Below are positions 14,498 to 20,192 of a stretch of DNA of 20,192 bases, piece by piece. The notes under the pieces were generated by a model. It did no database searches, had not been told where the DNA came from, and was given only the letters and a program-made list of their open reading frames with translations. The first letter of the stretch is position 1. Every line of letters begins with the position of its first letter. This stretch comes from Clostridia bacterium. Lineage in GTDB: Bacteria > Bacillota > Clostridia > Christensenellales > Borkfalkiaceae. The position numbers and the translations under genes are program-made. The stretch is from contig CAAFZH010000115.1 of NCBI GenBank assembly GCA_900767495.1, positions 1 to 20,192 of the forward strand, read 5' to 3'.

Positions 14498-15876
14498 AAT
14501 AAATCTATTTCGCCGCCGCGAAGTCGTTTAACGTAAGATTTTACGGTTTCGGCAAAGCCTTCGTATTTGGTCAAATCTTCACCCCAGACGCTTTCGTCCT
14601 GCATAAACTTTATTACGCAACCGCCTTGGGCAAAATATTCGAGATATTTTTCGTCGTCGTGCATTTCAATCGTTTTAAAAGGCAGTTTGGCGTAATACTT
14701 GCCGTCCTCGCCCTTCTGAGTGATTTTATAAGTCGCCATCAAATACGCAAAACCTTTGGTGAGCCTTTCGGGAATTTTGCCGTATTTTTCGTAATAATCC
14801 TTAAAAGAAGGCAAATCTCTGGCGCGCCACTTGGATATGGCGTTTAACGCGATACTCGTAAGTTGGTGATTAAGGTATGGATTTAAAAATCTTTGAGTAA
14901 CGTCGGCGGCAAAAGCCGAAGTCGCGGACACGTCCGACGAAACGAAAGGTATTATTTCGTATTTTAAAGTATCTTCGATAAAAGCGCGCATTTTTTTATC
15001 GTTCATACAGTCGTAAACGGTGGTTTTTCCCGCCCAAAGCCCTACGGGAACTAAATTGGTATGGCTGCCATTTAAAACCCTTACTTTACGCTTTTTGTAG
15101 TATTTTATGTTATCGGTAAGCACCACTTCTATGTTGTGCTTACCCTCTTTTATGTATTCGGATATATTTCCTTTGTTTTCCACCGCCCAAAGACCGAAAG
15201 GCTCGCCTATCGAAACGAGAGCGTCTTTTTCGCCGATAAGGTCGTATAAATGCCCGCGTGTTTCTTCGTCGCGCGGATAACCCGAAACTATCCTGTCCAC
15301 GAGCGTATTGCAATAATAGTTTTGCGTATCGTTCCACTTTTTAAACCCGTCGGGCAAATTCCACAAATCTATGTATTTACATACGCAAGCGTATAACTCG
15401 TCCGCATTGTTATCAATAAGTTCCACGGGCATAAGATATACGCCGTCTGAACCCGCGTTATAACGCTCCAACAAAAACTTAGTCAGTTTTGCGGGATAAG
15501 TTATCCCCTCGAAATCGTCAAACTTATCGTTTTCGTTAAAGCATATACCCGCCTCGGTAGTGTTTGAAACTATAATTTTTAAATTTTTATCCTTTGCGAG
15601 CGCGATATATTCGTCATAATTCGTAAACGGCGAAATCACGGAATTTAAAACGTCTATTTTATAGACCGATTCCGCCTCTTTGCCGTTATCTACTCCGCGC
15701 AAAACTATATGGTACTTATTATTTTGCTTTACAAAATTATCAAGCGAGCCGAACGTTATAGGTTTTACTATATCTACGGAATATTCGCCCGAGCCGTCTT
15801 TATTGAGCGCGTCGAAATACGCGTCGGCAAAAGTCCTTAAAAAATTTCCTTCTCCGAATTGAACTACTTTTATCAT
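14494..15876 (-). CDS. uxaB: Tagaturonate reductase (altronate oxidoreductase)
   Basis: NAD-dependent member of the mannitol dehydrogenase / polyol dehydrogenase family that reduces D-tagaturonate to D-altronate. The nucleotide-binding start VVQFGEGNFLRTFADAYFDA covers 4-23, NTTEAGI is at 105-111, CNTLVDRIV at 189-197, and the catalytic segment KVRVLNGSHTNLVPVG at 264-279 holds the family Lys, Asn and His. Length 460 is near that of UxaB. Fructuronate reductase (UxuB) is the nearest alternative, but the following altronate dehydratase gene supports UxaB. It is divergent from the AraC regulator gene (124-base gap). GGGAGGAA lies rather far (about 11 bases) before the ATG. Uronate isomerase UxaC and the sugar-acid transporter are not in the window. 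Confidence 0.93.
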   Translation of the reverse strand: MIKVVQFGEGNFLRTFADAYFDALNKDGSGEYSVDIVKPITFGSLDNFVKQNNKYHIVLRGVDNGKEAESVYKIDVLNSVISPFTNYDEYIALAKDKNLKIIVSNTTEAGICFNENDKFDDFEGITYPAKLTKFLLERYNAGSDGVYLMPVELIDNNADELYACVCKYIDLWNLPDGFKKWNDTQNYYCNTLVDRIVSGYPRDEETRGHLYDLIGEKDALVSIGEPFGLWAVENKGNISEYIKEGKHNIEVVLTDNIKYYKKRKVRVLNGSHTNLVPVGLWAGKTTVYDCMNDKKMRAFIEDTLKYEIIPFVSSDVSATSAFAADVTQRFLNPYLNHQLTSIALNAISKWRARDLPSFKDYYEKYGKIPERLTKGFAYLMATYKITQKGEDGKYYAKLPFKTIEMHDDEKYLEYFAQGGCVIKFMQDESVWGEDLTKYEGFAETVKSYVKRLRGGEIDLL

Positions 15877-15903
15877 AACAGTATCGTTCCTCCCGACCGC
15901 AAA

Positions 15904-15919
15904 TCGAAAACGCTTGCGA
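15904..15919. promoter_or_regulatory. Candidate LacI-family operator at uxaB
   Basis: TCGAAAACGCTTGCGA is an imperfect 16-bp palindrome (6 of 8 pairs) with the central AANCGNTT pattern typical of LacI/GalR-family sites. It lies just downstream of the uxaB -10 box, about +5 to +25 of the transcript, an ideal roadblock position. The short core alone is expected by chance a few times in 20 kb, so this is a candidate. Confidence 0.5.
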
Positions 15920-15927
15920 CCGAGAAT

Positions 15928-15936
15928 ATTTTAACA
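15928..15936 (-). promoter_or_regulatory. Extended -10 promoter of uxaB-uxaA
   Basis: The - strand reads TGTTAAAAT: an extended -10 TG at 15935-15936 and -10 TAAAAT at 15928-15933, in an A/T-rich stretch, about 50 bases before the uxaB ATG. The -35 candidate TTTTAT (15951-15956) is weak, which suits an activated promoter. Confidence 0.55.
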
Positions 15937-15945
15937 TAAATTTAG

Positions 15946-15974
15946 TTGAAATAAAATAGAAAATATGCTATAAT
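15946..15974 (+). promoter_or_regulatory. Promoter of the AraC-family regulator gene
   Basis: TTGAAA (15946-15951), 17 bases, TATAAT (15969-15974), with an extended -10 TGC directly before it. The start is expected near 15981, giving a leader of about 20 bases that has no Shine-Dalgarno sequence. The -35 side lies back-to-back with the uxaB promoter. Confidence 0.85.
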
Positions 15975-16000
15975 TTTAAAAAACTCTATATATCGTAAAT

Positions 16001-16798
16001 ATGAATTTTATAGAAATTGAAAGATCCACCAAAAAAGAAAAGTGGTCTATGAGCGAATTACACGCTCATTCAAATTATGAATTATATTTTTTATTAAGCG
16101 GCGAAAGACAATTTTTTGTAGAAAACGTAATGTATAAAATATCCGCGCCGTGCTTTATCGCACTTGCGCCCTTTACCGTGCATAAAACCGAGGGCGATAA
16201 TTTTACGCGCGTAAACGTGAACGTTTCGCCCGACTTTTTCGGCGAAGAAAAAAACTTACTTAACCGCATTTGCGGAAAGTTTATAGACCTTAACTGCGAA
16301 AACGGCAAAAAAGTTTTGTCGCTTTTAGCCGACGCGGAAACCATTTACGCGGTAAAACGCGACGCGTCGGTAATTTTAAAAAATTTTATAGGCTGTATGC
16401 TTTATTATCTCGACGACATAAAGTCGAATGCGAGCGCGCCGTCGGTAACGGCCAAAAGCGAAATCGTTTCTCCGCTTGCGCTTAAACTTATAGACAAATT
16501 AAACTCCGGTTTTACCCAAAGTCCCACTCTGGACGACTTATCCGCCGAATTTTTTATATCTAAAGCCGCGCTTTGCCGTACTTTTAAACGCGCGATGAAT
16601 TGTACAGTAAACGACTACGTTTTACAACTGAAACTTAACAAAGCAAAAAAACTGCTCGTTTCCACAAACAAGCGTATGGAAGAAATCGCCGCCGACTGCG
16701 GTTTTTCTTCGGCGGCATATATGGGCATAATTTTTAAGCGAAAGATAGGGCTTTCTCCGCGAGAATACAAAAAACTGCAAAACTCCAAACAAAATTGA
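16001..16798 (+). CDS. AraC-family transcriptional regulator
   Basis: A 265-residue sugar-type AraC/XylS regulator. An N-terminal cupin-like sensor has HAHSNYELYFLLSGERQFFV at about 21-40, where the HxH motif and the GERQFFV strand are typical. The C-terminal double helix-turn-helix domain is at about 160-260: first HTH TLDDLSAEFFISKAALCRTF (176-195), second HTH with MEEIAADCGFSSAAYMGIIF (226-245), then KRKIGLSPREYKK, the standard AraC tail. It is transcribed divergently from uxaBA and converges on the GH106-like gene, so it probably activates one or both in response to a uronate or rhamnogalacturonan product; this is inference from position. No Shine-Dalgarno precedes the ATG. Confidence 0.93.
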   Translation: MNFIEIERSTKKEKWSMSELHAHSNYELYFLLSGERQFFVENVMYKISAPCFIALAPFTVHKTEGDNFTRVNVNVSPDFFGEEKNLLNRICGKFIDLNCENGKKVLSLLADAETIYAVKRDASVILKNFIGCMLYYLDDIKSNASAPSVTAKSEIVSPLALKLIDKLNSGFTQSPTLDDLSAEFFISKAALCRTFKRAMNCTVNDYVLQLKLNKAKKLLVSTNKRMEEIAADCGFSSAAYMGIIFKRKIGLSPREYKKLQNSKQN

Positions 16799-16822
16799 AT
16801 AAATAAAACCGAACGCTATCAT

Positions 16823-16855
16823 AAAACGCGCGGCGAGATTTTCGCCGCGCGTTTT
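16823..16855. terminator. Bidirectional terminator between araC-type gene and glycosidase gene
   Basis: A perfect 14-bp stem, AAAACGCGCGGCGA (16823-16836) and TCGCCGCGCGTTTT (16842-16855), with a 5-base loop and A/T ends on both strands. It lies between two convergent genes. Confidence 0.95.
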
Positions 16856-16872
16856 AATAAACGATTTCATAT

Positions 16873-19698
16873 TTATTTTTTGTTCAGCACCGTTATACGA
16901 CTCGCACCGAACGGAACGGAATTGTATTCGTCGGTATATTGATCCGGCACTTTTCCGCCGTACCAACCGCCGCGGAACTCGAAATTATACGGACTTACGC
17001 CCATCGGCTCGGGTTCGGGTTTATAGTGGTGCGGTCCGAATAAGTTACGCATACCGGAACGCAAAGTTATTTTAACCGTGTTTTCACCGCTTTCAAGCAT
17101 ATCGGTTATATCGCCCTTACTGTCAAGCGTAAATAACTTTTCCCTGCCGTTTACGTCGACTCTCACAGTCATAAATCTTCCGCGTATATCGAGTATTGCT
17201 TTGCCGCTTTCGGGTTTTGTAATCTTACCCGAAAGCGTTACTTCTCCTTTAAAGAACGGATAACCGTTTTCGCAGAGTTTATCCGTTACGGGCGGCAAAT
17301 CGGTGCGCTTTGAAAGCGAAAAATCTTTATTAACTATAAAATCGCCTTTTAAATAAGCGTTTTCAATCGAAGTATCGTAATACAGACAGTTTCTTAAACT
17401 TTCGGTAGCCAAAGGATCGAACAACGCGAAACGCACTCCTTCGTGTTGGTAGAAATTTACGGCGTACTCGAATACGTTTTCGCCCGTCCTTACGAAATCG
17501 CTTATATCGCTCTCTAAAAAATTTACGTCGTAATCGTTTTTAACGAATTTTATTTCCTTGCCGTTTACGGTTGCCGAAAGCAAGTCGGCACGCTCCGTTA
17601 TAAGTTTAAGCGGCATTTTTTCGGTCAAAGTAAACTTTTGACGAACGGTGATTTTACCCTTATAATCTTCGTATAACAAATCCTCGAATATGCCGGGTAT
17701 AGCGCGGTTAGCGGCAAATTTCTTACCGTCTTTGCTTATTTGAGCATAGTCCATTACTAGATAATTTTCGGTAATATCGGTTACCGCAAACTCATTCGTT
17801 TGATCTGTTTCGGTTACGCTTTCGTTTGCGCGTTTTGCCTCGTCGCTTTTTATAAGTATTACGCTATCGCTTGCCGGAATAGTTATTTTATCGGTTATAT
17901 CGCTTTCTTTTAGCGTTTCGAGATTAAGCGCGCGGTATTCTTTTTCCGCGCCCGTAATTTCGACTTCGCTCGACTCGTCGTAAGAAGTATTTTTTATAAA
18001 CAAAAACTCGCCTGCCTCGCCGCTGCGCGCCGTCAAAATACTCTTACCGTCTTGGCAAACGTACTTAATTCTTCTTGACGATAAAACTTCGTCTAAAGAT
18101 ACGTTGCCGCAAAGCGAAACTTCCTTGCGTTTACCGTCTATAAAAGAGGGTTTTGAAAGTAAACAAAGTTTACCCGTATAGCCTTTCAAAATATTATAAG
18201 TCGAAGAGGAAAGATTGCTCATTTTGGGCAAAATCACGGTATCGTAAGCGCATTCGCCCACTTTTAAAACGCCGTTTTCGGCTTTGCCGTGTCTTTCCAA
18301 AATCCGCTCGTCTATGAGTTGATATTCGACTCCGTTCTTGCGTAAAACTGTTAAAAACTCTTTAAAATCGTTTTCCGTATGCTTTACGCTTTCGTAATCT
18401 TCGCTGCGGATATAATCGAGCCAAATATCGCGGACGGGGTTTATAACGCCTACTTTTGCGGTTTCTTTCGTGTTGACGATTATGTATGAAAGGCGTGCAA
18501 AATAGTCGTTAAACGCCTTAAAACCCTCGTTCCAGTTGCCGTGCGGTCCGAACACCGGCGGATGGTCTATGCGTCCGCGCCCCGCAACCGAATACGGATA
18601 AAGGTGCTGACACATTACGTTTACGCCTCCGAAATACTGAAATTCCGCTATGCTTTTAAGTTCCTTCGGGGTTACGTCGTAGCCGGAACAGCCGAAACTT
18701 TCGGTTAAAATTCTCTCTTTTCCGAGTTGAGCCGCCGCACCCGAAACTTGTTTTACCGCAAGTTCGCTGCCGCAAAATCTGCCAAGCCAGTCTATACCGG
18801 GAATATCCTCGTATTCGTAACTCGGAGTTACCGACGCACCGCCCCACATTTGCGTGAACAGGCAGTTTTCCTCGACAGAATGTCCCGTAAGTTTGCAGTT
18901 ATGCGCCCTGCACCACTCGTAAATCTTTTTATAAAAGTTTTCTACGTATAAATTATTGAGCGTTTTAAAATATTTTTCGCGGAAAGCGTAACCGCGCTCG
19001 TCCTTACGGAACAGCCATATAAGTCCGTCTTTTATATCCTCGCCGTCTTTTGCAAATTCCGCTTCGGCAGAGGGAGCATAAGGCGTTCCCCAACGATAAT
19101 ATTGCGGCTCGTCGGTAAAAAAGCCGACCAACTCTTTGCCGAAATAATCTTTGAAACGCTCGTAATATTTTTCGTGAGTTTCGCGTATAAACGCGTCTAC
19201 CGCGTCGGGATTTAAAATGTCAGAGTTGGCGGGACTTATGCGTAAATATATATTGTGATATTCTTTTACGCCGTCAAGCGGTTTTTCCACGCGGATAAAA
19301 CCTTGTTTATTGTCGGCGATATAAGCGGCGAAAGCAGACTCGTCGTATTCGCCGACGGAATATTCCAAAAACCTTGCGCGGTAATTCTCGTTTTCAAGCA
19401 GTTTGCCGCCGACGAATCCGCTCGGCCAGCCGTTTTCGTCGTAAACCCACGCGTCCATACCCGTTTCGCGAGCCTTATCAAGACACGCCTTAACGCAGGA
19501 AAACCATTTTTCACCGAGATATTCGTCTTTTAACCCCGTTCTTGCGTGCATAATAAAGCCGCCTATACCGGCAGCCTTCATTTCGTCTATTTGTTTTACG
19601 AGTTCACCCTCGTCGAGAGAGTTATTCCACGACCAGAACGGTATACTTCTGTAATCTTTTAATTCGCCGCAAAGCGCGGTCTTTAATTCGTTTTTCAT
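16873..19698 (-). CDS. GH106-like glycoside hydrolase (putative alpha-L-rhamnosidase)
   Basis: A large (941-residue) cytoplasmic glycosidase-like protein without a signal peptide. The N-terminal catalytic barrel starts with IPFWSWNNSLDEGELVKQID (19-38), AAGIGGFIMHARTGL (42-56) and DAWVYDENGWPSGFVGGKLL (82-101), the pattern of the GH106 / rhamnosidase-like family (PF17132). Candidate acidic active-site segments are FTDEPQY (194-200), HSVEEN (273-278) and TESFGC (332-337). The C-terminal third (from about 650) is beta-rich and resembles the jelly-roll, GH2-N-like modules seen in these proteins. With uxaA/uxaB it suggests processing of imported rhamnose-galacturonate oligomers. The frame extends to a TTG at 19734, but that TTG is the -35 box; ATG 19698 is the start. 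Substrate is inferred and not certain. Confidence 0.82.
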   Translation of the reverse strand: MKNELKTALCGELKDYRSIPFWSWNNSLDEGELVKQIDEMKAAGIGGFIMHARTGLKDEYLGEKWFSCVKACLDKARETGMDAWVYDENGWPSGFVGGKLLENENYRARFLEYSVGEYDESAFAAYIADNKQGFIRVEKPLDGVKEYHNIYLRISPANSDILNPDAVDAFIRETHEKYYERFKDYFGKELVGFFTDEPQYYRWGTPYAPSAEAEFAKDGEDIKDGLIWLFRKDERGYAFREKYFKTLNNLYVENFYKKIYEWCRAHNCKLTGHSVEENCLFTQMWGGASVTPSYEYEDIPGIDWLGRFCGSELAVKQVSGAAAQLGKERILTESFGCSGYDVTPKELKSIAEFQYFGGVNVMCQHLYPYSVAGRGRIDHPPVFGPHGNWNEGFKAFNDYFARLSYIIVNTKETAKVGVINPVRDIWLDYIRSEDYESVKHTENDFKEFLTVLRKNGVEYQLIDERILERHGKAENGVLKVGECAYDTVILPKMSNLSSSTYNILKGYTGKLCLLSKPSFIDGKRKEVSLCGNVSLDEVLSSRRIKYVCQDGKSILTARSGEAGEFLFIKNTSYDESSEVEITGAEKEYRALNLETLKESDITDKITIPASDSVILIKSDEAKRANESVTETDQTNEFAVTDITENYLVMDYAQISKDGKKFAANRAIPGIFEDLLYEDYKGKITVRQKFTLTEKMPLKLITERADLLSATVNGKEIKFVKNDYDVNFLESDISDFVRTGENVFEYAVNFYQHEGVRFALFDPLATESLRNCLYYDTSIENAYLKGDFIVNKDFSLSKRTDLPPVTDKLCENGYPFFKGEVTLSGKITKPESGKAILDIRGRFMTVRVDVNGREKLFTLDSKGDITDMLESGENTVKITLRSGMRNLFGPHHYKPEPEPMGVSPYNFEFRGGWYGGKVPDQYTDEYNSVPFGASRITVLNKK

Positions 19699-19705
19699 AT
19701 CCAAA

Positions 19706-19734
19706 AGTATATCACACCCTCGAGCGAAAGTCAA
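19706..19734 (-). promoter_or_regulatory. Promoter of the glycosidase gene, abutting its ATG
   Basis: On the - strand, TTGACT (19729-19734), 17 bases, TATACT (19706-19711), with an extended -10 TGA before it. Only 7 bases (TTTGGAT) separate the -10 from the ATG at 19698, so transcription should begin at or within a base or two of the start codon. Confidence 0.85.
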
Positions 19735-19823
19735 GGTTTTTTATCGAATTATAATTTTTAAAACGAATTCTGAATTCAGCAACGGTTGATTGCGTTTTAA
19801 CCGTGCCAAACGATTTAAGATTA

Positions 19824-20192
19824 TCAGTTTACCGGCGTTAACCTTTTGGTCTGAATTATTCCTTCAAAGATTTTTTTTACGAGCGGGGCGGCGACGGTTG
19901 AACCGTATTGCCCGCCTATCGGCTCGTCTACGATTGCAAGCGCAAGGTATTTCGGATTGCTTGCGGGGAAAAAACCGACGAAACTCATAACGTATTTCCC
20001 GTGCGCTATAACCCCGTTTTCATACTTCTGCGCCGTGCCTGTTTTGCCGCCGACGCGGTAGCCGTCTATATATGCCTGCTTTCCGCTCCCGTCGCGGACG
20101 ACGCCCTCGAGATACCCCGCAAGTATTTCGGACGCCTGCTCGCTTATAACTCTGTTTTTTGCTTTAGACGGAATTTTTTCGGCAATCATGCC
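19824..20192 (-). CDS. Class B penicillin-binding protein (FtsI/SpoVD type), C-terminal fragment
   Basis: Only the last 122 residues lie in the window; the gene continues past 20192, so the ATG seen at 20189 is internal. The transpeptidase KTG motif is present as VGGKTGTAQKYENG (near residue 48 of the fragment), followed by the usual SFVGFFPASNPKYLALAIVD strand region and a short C-terminus ending in RLTPVN. No PASTA domain is visible after the transpeptidase domain; SpoVD-type proteins often carry one, so an FtsI/PbpB-like short form fits better. It cross-links peptidoglycan at the outer membrane face with FtsW. It normally stands directly before murE, and here the sugar island lies between. 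The 125 bases after its stop hold no convincing terminator. Confidence 0.9.
   Translation of the reverse strand, partial: GMIAEKIPSKAKNRVISEQASEILAGYLEGVVRDGSGKQAYIDGYRVGGKTGTAQKYENGVIAHGKYVMSFVGFFPASNPKYLALAIVDEPIGGQYGSTVAAPLVKKIFEGIIQTKRLTPVN

Noticed and set aside
14048..14536. 162-codon open frame antisense to uxaA
   Set aside because: Complement of conserved uxaA codons and the uxaA-uxaB overlap; no family resemblance.
13091..19734. Search for transposase, integrase, att-like direct repeats or tRNA at the island edges
   Set aside because: None was visible by eye at either edge, so no mobile-element call is made despite the unusual placement.
19782..19804. 6-bp hairpin ACGGTT/AACCGT after the penicillin-binding protein gene, considered as terminator
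   Set aside because: The stem is short, the loop is 11 bases and no T-run follows on the - strand, so I do not call it a terminator.

Overview
The window looks like one end of a contig from an uncultured Bacillota genome, most likely a Clostridia-type gut or anaerobic bacterium. The evidence is a split dcw (division and cell wall) cluster in Firmicute order, a SpoVB-like flippase, a DUF421/DUF4363 gene pair, a tetrahydrofolate riboswitch controlling an ECF folate transporter subunit, and a MurE with the DNPR motif of meso-diaminopimelate-adding enzymes. The first 20 bases are Illumina adapter, not genome. No tRNA, rRNA, transposon or CRISPR array was seen, and no gene-free stretch exceeds 300 bases.

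Layout. (1) 1-20 adapter, then a SpoVB/MurJ-type flippase (+) whose 3' end overlaps, tail to tail, a folT-like gene (-). The folT leader holds a well-formed THF riboswitch, a sigma-A-type promoter and a hairpin over the ribosome binding site. (2) 2408-3468: a YetF-like DUF421 membrane protein and a DUF4363 protein (+), closed by a bidirectional terminator. (3) 3505-12992, all on the - strand and in transcription order: murE, mraY, murD, ftsW, murA, ftsQ, ftsA, ftsZ. A separate strong promoter drives ftsA-ftsZ. murF and murG are missing from their usual slots. (4) 13091-19698: a carbohydrate island with altronate dehydratase and tagaturonate reductase (uxaA, uxaB), a divergent AraC regulator and a large GH106-like cytoplasmic glycosidase. 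This fits use of pectin or rhamnogalacturonan breakdown products. (5) 19824-20192: the C-terminal end of a class B penicillin-binding protein (FtsI/SpoVD type), running off the window.

How it fits together. The penicillin-binding protein gene normally sits immediately upstream of murE, so the uronate/glycosidase island appears to have been inserted into, or assembled within, the dcw cluster. Each unit has its own signals: the uxaBA terminator directly abuts the murE promoter, a LacI-family-like palindrome sits just downstream of the uxaB promoter, and the glycosidase promoter is so close to its ATG that the mRNA is probably leaderless.

All functional calls come from reading motifs by eye; no database search or folding program was run.
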